A DNA stretch of 5,985 nt from an uncultured Collinsella sp. (GCA_900543845.1 UQTD01000089.1:1-5985); one strand, 5' to 3'; shown: positions 1 to 5,283, numbered from the stretch's first letter. Notes: a model not told the origin generated them from the letters alone. Numbers and translations are program-made.

Positions 1-47
1 ATGTGTTCCGAGCGGGCCCCTGCTGTTAGCTTGTGGTACTGAGTGGT

Positions 48-515
48 TTAGGCCTCGTCGACGACCTTGAGTCCGCGGGTCTGGTCGATCTCGTTGAGGA
101 GATTGACGCGACGCTCGTGGCGACCACCCTCAAACTCGGCGTCGAGCCACTCGTCGACGATCATCTTGGCGAGCTCGGAGCCCACGACACGGGCACCAAA
201 GGCGAGCACGTTGGTATTGTTGTGCATGCGGGAGAGCTTGGCGCTGAAGGGCTCGGAGCACACGACGGCGCGTACGCCCTCGACCTTGTTGGCAGCCAGG
301 CTAATCCCGACGCCGGTGCCGCAGATCAGGATGCCCAGGTCGACGTCGCCGTTGGCAACGGCCTTACCCACCTTGTAGCCGGCGATGGGGTAATCGAAGC
401 TCTCGGAGGTGTCGGTGCCATAGTTCACGACCTCGCAGCCGCGCTCCTTCAGGTGCTCGGAGATGATGTTCTTGAGCTCAACGGCGGCATGGTCGTTGCC
501 GATACCAATCTTCAT
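48..515 (-). CDS. rpiB: Ribose-5-phosphate isomerase B (RpiB/LacA/LacB family)
   Basis: This cytosolic enzyme interconverts ribose 5-phosphate and ribulose 5-phosphate in the non-oxidative pentose phosphate pathway. The 155-residue product has the usual RpiB length. It opens with the family signature IGNDHAAVELK (residues 5-15), carries the active-site loop ICGTGVGISLAANK around Cys65 (the catalytic cysteine position in RpiB), then SRMHNNTNVLAFGAR with His98, and the C-terminal phosphate-binding arginines in GGRHERRV (Arg132, Arg136). The ATG at 513-515 is supported by AGAGGA on the minus strand (523-528), 7 nt upstream. No other gene is visible on its strand here: 47 bp remain to the left window edge and hold no terminator, so a downstream operon partner outside the window is possible. 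Family members LacA/LacB and allose-6-phosphate isomerases are close relatives, but the motif set favours RpiB. Confidence 0.95.
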   Translation of the reverse strand: MKIGIGNDHAAVELKNIISEHLKERGCEVVNYGTDTSESFDYPIAGYKVGKAVANGDVDLGILICGTGVGISLAANKVEGVRAVVCSEPFSAKLSRMHNNTNVLAFGARVVGSELAKMIVDEWLDAEFEGGRHERRVNLLNEIDQTRGLKVVDEA

Positions 516-596
516 GAGTGGTTCCTCTCTGGTCCGTGCGGCGGAATTGCTAAAGGTTTTACCGCGTTCGACTGCATGATAGCGCGACTTTTGTGT

Positions 597-625
597 AAAC
601 GCTCGGGCGTTTTTTGGTCAAACGC
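597..625. promoter_or_regulatory. Palindrome AAACGC-TCGG-GCGTTT with a third repeat, upstream of rpiB
   Basis: A perfect 6-4-6 palindrome lies at 597-612, and a further AAACGC follows at 620-625, so the central GCGTTT (607-612) could pair with either side. On the plus strand the first hairpin is followed by extra T residues up to 615 and resembles a short intrinsic terminator, but no plus-strand gene precedes it. On the minus strand the repeats lie about 80 nt upstream of the rpiB start, and TTGACC (616-621 read on minus), a good -35 match, overlaps the array; a convincing -10 is not obvious. AACG...CGTT symmetry is reminiscent of LacI-family operators. An operator for rpiB is inference; a terminator for antisense transcription is the alternative. 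Confidence 0.3.
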
Positions 626-688
626 TTTAGCATGCAACAAGACTTACTTCTCATGAATTAATGCCGTCAGTTTGCGCTTGAACGCCGT

Positions 689-714
689 CCGCCGGAACTT
701 GGGTTGCGGTTTTT
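689..714 (+). terminator. Weak hairpin plus T5 tract ahead of the desulfidase gene
   Basis: CCGC (689-692) can pair with GCGG (706-709) and AAC (696-698) with GTT (703-705), leaving a 3-nt bulge and a TTGG loop, followed directly by five T residues (710-714). It resembles a weak intrinsic terminator just before the candidate promoter at 721-751 and could insulate the gene from upstream transcription. The stem is short and interrupted, so this is a low-confidence call. Confidence 0.2.
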
Positions 715-720
715 GATGCA

Positions 721-751
721 TTGTTATCAAATAAATAGAGTTAACTATTAT
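721..751 (+). promoter_or_regulatory. Candidate promoter of the desulfidase gene
   Basis: This is an AT-rich island in GC-rich DNA. TTGTTA (721-726) is a 4/6 match to a -35 box and TATTAT (746-751) a 5/6 match to a -10 box, with a long 19-nt spacer. An 8-bp palindrome AGTTAACT (739-746) abuts and overlaps the -10 box and could be a regulator site. Transcription would start near 758, giving a leader of about 30 nt. The wide spacer lowers confidence. Confidence 0.4.
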
Positions 752-787
752 TGAGAGCCCAGTCCGTTATGTAAGCAGGAGATACCT

Positions 788-2107
788 ATGCCTACCGATT
801 CCATTCGCGATGCCGCTTTTTGCGATGTCTTGAACCGCGAGCTTGTCTGTGCGCTCGGCTGCACCGAGCCCATTGCCGTTGCCTATGCAGCTGCGCTGGC
901 GAGCCAGACGCTCGGTTGCGAACCCGACCATATGGACGTTGCCTGCTCGGGCAACATCATCAAGAACGTCAAGAGCGTGACCGTGCCCAACTCGGGCGGC
1001 ATGCATGGTATTGAGGCGGCGGCCGTGCTGGGTGCCGTGGGCGGCGATGCCAAGAGCGCACTCGAGGTGCTCGAGAGCGTTGACGATAAAGACTGTGCGC
1101 GCGTGGCCGAGCTCCTCGCTGACGCCGGCTACTGCGATGTGTCGCTTGTCGAGGGTGTGCCCAACCTCTACATTAAGGTGACTGCCACGGCCGGGGGCCA
1201 TACCGCGGTCGTCGAGATTACCGACCACCACACTAATGTTACGTGCCATACGCTCGACGGTATTCCGGTATGCGGCAAGTCGGCGGGGGAGTGTGCCGCT
1301 TGCGCCGAGCGCGTTGTGGCCGAGCGTGCGGCAGATAGCGCCGACACGCCCATGTCGATCGAGTCCATCATTGACTTTATCGAGGACGGCGACATCGATG
1401 GTGCCCGCGCTGCCGTTGAGCGTCAGATTGAGCTGAATGGCGCAATTAGTGCCGAGGGCCTGGCGCACGCTTGGGGCGCCGAGGTGGGCCGTACGCTGCT
1501 GGGCGCACGTGCCGATGACGTCGCCTGCCGTGCCCGTGCCCGTGCAGCCGCCGGGTCCGACGCCCGCATGAACGGCTGCGCGCTGCCGGTCGCCATTGTG
1601 TGCGGCTCGGGCAATCAGGGCATTACTTGCGCGCTGCCTGTTATGGAGTATGCCGAGTACCTGCGCTGCGACCATGAGCGCCTGGTGCGCGCCGTGATGC
1701 TGTCCGATCTTATCGCCGTGCATATCAAGAGCTATATTGGTGCGCTCTCGGCGTTTTGTGGCGCTATTTGCGCCGCATGCGGTGCCGGTGCCGCGATTAC
1801 CTGGCTGTGTGGTGGCACGCGCGAGCAGATTGGCGCGACGGTTTCGAACACGCTCGGTAACGTTGGCGGCATCGTGTGCGATGGCGCCAAGGCGAGTTGC
1901 GCCGCCAAGATTTCCGCTGCCGTTGATGCTGCGATTCTGGGCCACGATATGGCCATGCAGGGCCGCGGCTTCCGTGCCGGTGAGGGCCTCATTCAGGATA
2001 CCGTTGAGCAGACGATCGCCAGCATGGGCTACGTGGGCCGTGTGGGTATGAAAGATACCGACGTCGAGATCCTCAACATCATGATCGGCAAAACGCAGGT
2101 GTGCTAG
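788..2107 (+). CDS. L-cysteine desulfidase family protein (CyuA/YhaM, UPF0597; SDH-alpha-like)
   Basis: Characterised relatives (Methanocaldococcus jannaschii L-cysteine desulfidase, E. coli CyuA/YhaM) use an oxygen-labile Fe-S cluster to split L-cysteine into pyruvate, ammonia and sulfide in the cytosol; the fold is shared with the alpha part of iron-sulfur serine dehydratases. The 439-residue product has the expected length. Visible family motifs in order: ALGCTEP with Cys25 (residues 22-28), CSGNIIKN (53-60), NSGGMHGIEAA (68-78), GSGNQGITC (273-281), the cysteine cluster at Cys324/Cys328/Cys331 followed by GAGAA, and CDGAKASCAAK (364-374). Cys25, one of Cys281/324/328/331 and Cys364/371 are candidate catalytic or cluster ligands; exact assignment is inference. 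It is unusually cysteine-rich (23 Cys). The start is ATG with AGGAG (777-781) 6 nt upstream. It stands alone, without a visible transporter or regulator. Serine dehydratase activity cannot be excluded. Confidence 0.88.
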   Translation: MPTDSIRDAAFCDVLNRELVCALGCTEPIAVAYAAALASQTLGCEPDHMDVACSGNIIKNVKSVTVPNSGGMHGIEAAAVLGAVGGDAKSALEVLESVDDKDCARVAELLADAGYCDVSLVEGVPNLYIKVTATAGGHTAVVEITDHHTNVTCHTLDGIPVCGKSAGECAACAERVVAERAADSADTPMSIESIIDFIEDGDIDGARAAVERQIELNGAISAEGLAHAWGAEVGRTLLGARADDVACRARARAAAGSDARMNGCALPVAIVCGSGNQGITCALPVMEYAEYLRCDHERLVRAVMLSDLIAVHIKSYIGALSAFCGAICAACGAGAAITWLCGGTREQIGATVSNTLGNVGGIVCDGAKASCAAKISAAVDAAILGHDMAMQGRGFRAGEGLIQDTVEQTIASMGYVGRVGMKDTDVEILNIMIGKTQVC

Positions 2108-2134
2108 TTACGCGGTTTTACCAAACCGCGTAAC
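2107..2134 (+). terminator. Perfect 12-bp hairpin on the desulfidase stop codon
   Basis: GTTACGCGGTTT (2107-2118) is perfectly complementary to AAACCGCGTAAC (2123-2134), with loop TACC (2119-2122). The stem begins on the last base of the TAG stop. There is no T tract on its 3' side, so it is not a standard intrinsic terminator. It may protect the mRNA 3' end or act together with the structured element that follows. Being symmetric, it would also form in transcripts arriving from the other strand. Confidence 0.5.
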
Positions 2135-2147
2135 CAGTCGACGCTGC

Positions 2148-2245
2148 AAACGCCCCTAAGCGGCAATCTGCCTTTCAATCGTCGGGCATGGCCAGAAGGC
2201 CTATGCCCTCCTCTTTCAAGGCACATTGCTCGCTTAGGGGCATTT
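2148..2245. repeat. Three-tier nested inverted repeat between convergent genes (bidirectional terminator or small mobile/REP-like element)
   Basis: Outer stem: 2148-2162 pairs with 2231-2245 (14 of 15 pairs, one A-C mismatch), core CCCCTAAGCG/CGCTTAGGGG. It continues inward as GCAAT (2163-2167) with ATTGC (2225-2229), one T bulged at 2230. Middle stem: TGCCTT (2169-2174) with AAGGCA (2218-2223). Inner hairpin: GGGCAT (2184-2189) with ATGCCC (2203-2208) and GGCC (2190-2193) with GGCC (2198-2201), loop AGAA, one bulged T. The left end starts with A3 and the right end closes with T4 (2243-2246), so it can work as a terminator for the desulfidase (plus) and, with T3, for the HAD gene (minus). CGCTG occurs on both sides (2142-2146 and 2247-2251), which would fit a 5-bp target duplication, though five bases can match by chance. 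Confidence 0.7.
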
Positions 2246-2296
2246 TCGCTGACTTGTGCTCAACCTGCGGCGCCATTTTGTTTGGAGCGAGGGGTC

Positions 2297-3055
2297 CTAT
2301 GACAGTTCGTCGGCTACTTGGTGTTCGTAGAAGGCTTCTACTACGGCGTTAAAGTCGCGGGCGAAGTCTTCCATGGTTCCGCGCCAAGTGGCTCGGCTGG
2401 GCTTGCCCTGGCCCACAAAGGCGGTTTGGATGCCGCAATCGGGGGACGGGAAGTCGCGCTTGGGATCGTTGCCCACCATAAGGACCTCGTGCGGCTCGAG
2501 CCCCATCACCTGAAGCTGCTCTAGATAGTAGGTGGCATCGGGCTTGCAGCGGGTTGTGTTTCCCATGTGCGTGACGAGCTCAAAGGGGGCGTCGGCCAGA
2601 TTGCCCCAACCCATGCGGCACTCGATGGCCCCCTGCGGAAAGCTGGGGTTGGTGAAGAGCGCGCAGCGCAGTCCTGCGTCCTGTACGGCCTGAAGCGCGG
2701 CGTGTGCGCCCGGCATGGCGTGGGCGTTGATGACATCGTCGTTCTTGTACGGAAGAACTTCGCGGTCGTAGTAGGTAAACGCCTCGTAGATAAGTGGGTC
2801 CGAGAGGCAAATGCCGCACCGGCGCTCAACCTCTTCTTGGTAGAACTCCAGATTGGTGCGATTATCCGTGCCGCTTCGGCGATTGGCGTTGAGGTCGACC
2901 AAGATGGTGCCGAGGCGTGCCATCGTGCCACCGTGGCTGCGGCGACCGATATCCGCGAGCATCGACGAGACATCCTTAAAATAGCGAAGGATGAACGCGT
3001 TGAGGTTGATGCTAAGAAGCGTTTCGTCCATATCGAAAACGACTGCTTTGAGCAC
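2297..3055 (-). CDS. HAD-superfamily hydrolase, subfamily IA-like, substrate unknown
   Basis: A probable cytosolic, magnesium-dependent phosphatase of the haloacid dehalogenase superfamily. All four catalytic motifs are present in the 252-residue product: motif I DMDETL with nucleophile Asp8 and acid/base Asp10, motif II FTNPS with Thr135, motif III Lys171 in CKPD, and motif IV GNDPKRD with Asp197 and Asp201. Residues of about 15-115, between motifs I and II, are of a size for a helical C1 cap, which in this superfamily sets substrate choice. The start is GTG (3053-3055) with GAAAGG upstream at a spacing of about 7-8 nt; no ATG is available. The frame stays open for 26 more codons upstream and reads like protein (see findings), so the N-terminus may be longer. 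It is convergent with the desulfidase and divergent from rpsA, so the neighbours do not suggest a substrate. The superfamily call is secure; a narrower one is not. Confidence 0.88.
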   Translation of the reverse strand: MLKAVVFDMDETLLSINLNAFILRYFKDVSSMLADIGRRSHGGTMARLGTILVDLNANRRSGTDNRTNLEFYQEEVERRCGICLSDPLIYEAFTYYDREVLPYKNDDVINAHAMPGAHAALQAVQDAGLRCALFTNPSFPQGAIECRMGWGNLADAPFELVTHMGNTTRCKPDATYYLEQLQVMGLEPHEVLMVGNDPKRDFPSPDCGIQTAFVGQGKPSRATWRGTMEDFARDFNAVVEAFYEHQVADELS

Positions 3056-3145
3056 GCGGGCACCTTTCTCGATAAATCGTTCCAGAATCGTTGGCTCCGG
3101 ATACTTTACCTCAAAGGCGTATGGGCAAACTGCTTATCGTCAAGT

Positions 3146-3187
3146 TGTGGAGACGGTTGTCCATAAGATTACGAAAAAGTCTCCACA
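3146..3187. repeat. 9-bp perfect inverted repeat TGTGGAGAC / GTCTCCACA
   Basis: TGTGGAGAC (3146-3154) and GTCTCCACA (3179-3187) are exact inverted copies separated by 24 nt. The spacing, about 33 bp centre to centre or three helical turns, suits two half-sites for a dimeric regulator on one DNA face as well as an RNA hairpin with a large loop. It lies roughly 90-130 bp upstream of the HAD start and 185-225 bp upstream of rpsA. Function is unknown. Confidence 0.4.
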
Positions 3188-3342
3188 CGAGTAAAAAAAC
3201 GCAGTTCACGCTTGAAATCGAACCCATTTCCCCGTAACCTATACGAACGTGATTGCATAAGCGTCACATTAGTATCTGTCGGCTCCCGAGTGTTCCTAAA
3301 CGTTGTGTGCTTGTCGCACCCTTCTGTAGGTCCTAGCAATCG

Positions 3343-3367
3343 GGGCCCCGTAGTTCGAAAGGGGTCC
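3343..3367 (+). promoter_or_regulatory. Hairpin masking the rpsA ribosome binding site
   Basis: GGGCCCC (3343-3349) can pair with GGGGTCC (3361-3367): seven pairs including one G-U, with an 11-nt loop. The 3' arm contains the GGGG of the AAAGGGG ribosome binding site (3358-3364), which lies 7 nt before the TTG start. The 5' arm is part of a 10-bp self-complementary sequence CGGGGCCCCG (3341-3350). In E. coli, S1 represses translation of its own mRNA through a structured leader; a similar role here is inference from position only. Confidence 0.4.
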
Positions 3368-3371
3368 ACCT

Positions 3372-4538
3372 TTGAGTGAGATTCAGAACTCGTCCATTTT
3401 CTCTCTTGACGATGTCAACGAGGAGGAGATGAACAACCTCATCGACGGTACGATTACCGACTTTGATGAGGGCGATCTCGTTAACGGCACTGTCGTTAAG
3501 ATCGAGCATGACGAGGTGCTCGTTGACATCGGATTTAAGTCCGAGGGCGTTATCCCGGTCCGCGAGCTGTCCATCCGCAAGGACGCTAACCCTGCAGACA
3601 TCGTTGCACTCGGTGATCCCATCGAGGCTCTGGTTCTCCAGAAGGAGGACAAGGACGGTCGTCTGGTCCTGTCCAAGAAGCGTGCCGAGTACGAGCGTGC
3701 TTGGAACCGCATCGAGGAGAAGTTCAACTCCGGCGAGAACGTCGAGGGCGAGGTTATCGAGGTTGTCAAGGGCGGCCTGATTCTCGACATCGGCCTGCGT
3801 GGCTTCCTGCCCGCTTCCCTCGTCGACCTCCGTCGTGTCAAGGACCTCACCTCCTACATGGGCACTCGCATCGAGGCCCGCGTCATCGAGATGGACCGCA
3901 ACCGCAACAACGTCGTCCTCTCCCGTCGCGTCGTGCTCGAGGAGTCCCGTAAGGCCGAGCGCTCCGAGATCCTGTCCAAGCTTAAGTCTGGCATGCGTCT
4001 CCAGGGCACCGTTTCCTCCATCGTCGACTTCGGCGCCTTCGTCGACCTCGGCGGTATCGACGGCCTCATCCACATTTCCGAGCTCTCCTGGAACCACGTC
4101 AACCATCCTTCCGAGGTTGTCAAGGTCGGCCAGGAGGTCGAGGTCGAGGTTCTCGACGTCGATCTCAACCGCGAGCGCATCTCCCTGGGTCTCAAGCAGA
4201 CCACCGAGGATCCGTGGCGCGCACTGGTCAAGAAGTACCCCGTCGGCGCTATCGTCGAGGGCACTGTGACCAAGCTTGTCCCGTTCGGTGCTTTCGTCGA
4301 CCTGGGCGAGGGCATCGAGGGCCTGGTGCACATCTCCGAGATGGCCAACAAGCACGTCGATCAGCCTTCTCAGGTCACCCACGTGGGCGACAAGGTTCAG
4401 GTCAAGGTCATGGAGATCGACCTCGACCGTCGTCGTATCTCCCTGTCCATGAAGTCTGCTGCTGAGACTCTGGGCGTTGAGATCGAGGTCACCCCGCTGC
4501 CTTCCGAGAAGAAGGACGAGGAGACCGACGCCGAGTAA
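3372..4538 (+). CDS. rpsA: 30S ribosomal protein S1
   Basis: S1 binds mRNA on the small ribosomal subunit and helps to place and unfold transcripts for initiation. The 388-residue product has four S1 (OB-fold) RNA-binding domains at about residues 34-103, 121-187, 206-276 and 292-361. Domain 2 has KGGLILDIGLRGFLPASL, domain 3 GAFVDLGGIDGLIHISELS and domain 4 the matching GAFVDLGEGIEGLVHISEM; these closely match actinobacterial S1. It stops after domain 4 with a short acidic tail (SEKKDEETDAE) and lacks both the six-domain layout of E. coli and the longer C-terminal tail of mycobacterial S1. The chosen start is TTG (3372) with AAAGGGG 7 nt upstream; an in-frame ATG at 3429 follows AGGAGGAG, but only at 2-3 nt. 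Codon use is strongly biased (CTC, GTC, GAG, CGT), as expected for high expression. coaE, next to rpsA in mycobacteria, is not adjacent here. Confidence 0.96.
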   Translation: MSEIQNSSIFSLDDVNEEEMNNLIDGTITDFDEGDLVNGTVVKIEHDEVLVDIGFKSEGVIPVRELSIRKDANPADIVALGDPIEALVLQKEDKDGRLVLSKKRAEYERAWNRIEEKFNSGENVEGEVIEVVKGGLILDIGLRGFLPASLVDLRRVKDLTSYMGTRIEARVIEMDRNRNNVVLSRRVVLEESRKAERSEILSKLKSGMRLQGTVSSIVDFGAFVDLGGIDGLIHISELSWNHVNHPSEVVKVGQEVEVEVLDVDLNRERISLGLKQTTEDPWRALVKKYPVGAIVEGTVTKLVPFGAFVDLGEGIEGLVHISEMANKHVDQPSQVTHVGDKVQVKVMEIDLDRRRISLSMKSAAETLGVEIEVTPLPSEKKDEETDAE

Positions 4539-4562
4539 ATCGGTTTGACGATCACTTGTTTT

Positions 4563-4596
4563 AAGGGATTCGTCCGCAATGGACGGGTCCCTTTTT
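4563..4596 (+). terminator. Intrinsic terminator of rpsA
   Basis: The arm 4563-4575 (AAGGGATTCGTCC) pairs with 4581-4593 (GGACGGGTCCCTT) over 13 positions including two G-U pairs. The loop is GCAAT, and the T run 4592-4596 follows. It lies 24 nt after the rpsA stop codon and has a clear rho-independent layout. Confidence 0.9.
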
Positions 4597-4843
4597 GCAT
4601 TTGTTGCTGAGGTGCGCGATGCCGCCCGTGTGCAATGCCGCCTAGGCTGTTCACGGGCTATTGGGTTGTCGGTGCATGAAAAATGCCGACATCCCGCCTC
4701 GGGGAGGAGGCGGGAACGCACCGAGTAGACGGAGGGGTGCGGAGCGCGGTCGCGTCTCGACTGACGACGTTGCCCATCGACGATACTATTGTACTGCATA
4801 GCGTGGTTCTTGGTTTATCGTGTCGAACGCTTGTGTTGTGCCA
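4597..4843. other. Non-coding region between the rpsA terminator and rnpB promoter, with alternative hairpins
   Basis: No convincing gene is present. The main structure is at 4668-4724. A 9-bp perfect hairpin TCCCGCCTC (4692-4700) / GAGGCGGGA (4707-4715) is enclosed by TCGGTGC (4669-4675) / GCACCGA (4718-4724). The same left arm can instead form a local hairpin, GTCGG and CAT (4668-4672, 4675-4677) with ATG and CCGAC (4683-4690), which excludes the outer stem. A possible weak promoter follows: CTGACG (4761-4766), 17-nt spacer, TACTAT (4784-4789), pointing toward rnpB. The region could be an unrecognised small RNA, a leader, or just GC-rich spacer. Confidence 0.5.
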
Positions 4844-4870
4844 TTGCCTGTGACAACGGTGTGCTACACT
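4844..4870 (+). promoter_or_regulatory. Probable promoter of rnpB
   Basis: TTGCCT (4844-4849) and TACACT (4865-4870) are separated by 15 nt, and the -10 is preceded by TGC (4862-4864), giving an extended -10 that can compensate for the short spacer. Transcription would start near 4877-4879, which coincides with the first base of the P1 helix of the RNase P RNA. That agreement is the main support. Confidence 0.55.
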
Positions 4871-4878
4871 CTTGCACT

Positions 4879-5240
4879 GCTGAGTGGGCCAGACGGTCGC
4901 GCGATGTGCTGCTTGCGGCACGCGTGAGGAAAGTCCGGGCTCCAGAGGGCGGGATGCCGGCTAACGGCCGGGCGGAGTGATCCGACGGAAAGCGCCGCAG
5001 AAAAGAAGACTCCCACCTGCGCCGCAAGGCGTAAAGGGAAAAGCTGAAACGGTGGTGTAAGAGACCACCAGCGTCGTGGCAACACGGCGGCTTGGCAAGC
5101 CCCATCCGGAGCAAGCGCGAATAGGAACGCTATGGGCCGGCCCGGTCCGCGTTCGGGTAGCGTGCGTGGAGCTGCACGGTAACGTGCAGACAAGATAAAT
5201 GACCGTTCACGACAGAACCCGGCTTACAGGCCCACTTGGC
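4879..5240 (+). ncRNA. rnpB: RNase P RNA, bacterial type A
   Basis: This is the catalytic RNA of RNase P, which cuts the 5' leader from precursor tRNAs together with the RnpA protein (not in this window). The ends are set by helix P1, 4879-4890 with 5229-5240 (12 pairs, two G-U). P2 is ACGGTC (4893-4898) with GACCGT (5201-5206). The conserved core GAGGAAAGTCCGGGCTCC lies at 4926-4943 and pairs as P4 with CCCGGCTT (5218-5225), leaving the universal bulged U at 4934; ACAGAACCCGGCTTAC lies at 5212-5227. A CGCC-GCAA-GGCG hairpin, GTAAGAG near 5057, GGAGCAAG (5108-5115) and GATAAATGACC (5194-5204) also match the family. P15 is formed by 5125-5130 and 5149-5154; the only GGU in its loop, the candidate tRNA CCA contact, is at 5144-5146. 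At about 362 nt the size is normal. A T5 run (5242-5246) follows P1 directly and may mark the 3' end. Confidence 0.97.
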
Positions 5241-5252
5241 ATTTTTGTTACC

Positions 5253-5283
5253 CTGACAATTCATATGGTGTTTGCCGTATTAT
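5253..5283 (+). promoter_or_regulatory. Candidate promoter of the yigZ-like gene
   Basis: CTGACA (5253-5258) matches a -35 box at 5/6 positions and TATTAT (5278-5283) a -10 at 5/6, with a 19-nt spacer. Transcription would start near 5290, about 30 nt before the start codon. The wide spacer weakens the call; read-through from rnpB is an alternative. Confidence 0.4.

Larger units (their letters stand above)
3056..3371. other. Divergent intergenic region between the HAD gene and rpsA
   Basis: These 316 bp must hold promoters for both neighbours, but I find no strong -35/-10 pair. On the plus strand TTGAAA (3213-3218) lacks a well-spaced -10, and TATACG in CCTATACGAACG lacks a -35. On the minus strand TTGACG (read from about 3141 down to 3136) lacks a good -10. 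The region also contains a 9-bp inverted repeat at 3146-3187 and, at the right end, a GC palindrome and a hairpin over the rpsA ribosome binding site; both are listed separately. No coding sequence is supported apart from the possible HAD N-terminal extension (3056-3133). Confidence 0.6.

Noticed and set aside
1..47. Partial gene or terminator at the left edge
   Set aside because: The 47 bp hold a GGGCCC-containing stretch but no stem with a T tract on either strand and no supported coding frame.
33..656. Long plus-strand open frame across rpiB
   Set aside because: It is the antisense shadow of rpiB. The product is low-complexity and rich in Gly, Ala, Asp, Leu and Val, with no family motif, whereas the minus strand carries all RpiB signatures.
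767..1945. 392-codon minus-strand open frame opposite the desulfidase gene
   Set aside because: Shadow frame caused by GC-biased codons. It has no recognisable domain, while the plus strand has the complete family motifs and a good ribosome binding site.
2567..3166. Plus-strand open frame opposite the HAD gene
   Set aside because: Antisense shadow; the minus-strand frame has all four HAD motifs.
3333..4799. 488-codon minus-strand open frame opposite rpsA
   Set aside because: Its Asp/Leu/Val/Glu-rich repetitive product is what the reverse complement of rpsA's GAG/GTC/GAC/CTC codons gives. It also runs through the rpsA terminator and non-coding region.
4676..4801. Possible 41-residue ORF upstream of rnpB (begins Met-Lys-Asn-Ala-Asp)
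   Set aside because: The product is low-complexity (Gly/Arg-rich), there is no good ribosome binding site, and it is explained by the GC-rich hairpin it covers.
4864..5193. Minus-strand open frames across the RNase P RNA gene
   Set aside because: The stretch is accounted for by the conserved RNA structure; the frames have no coding signs.
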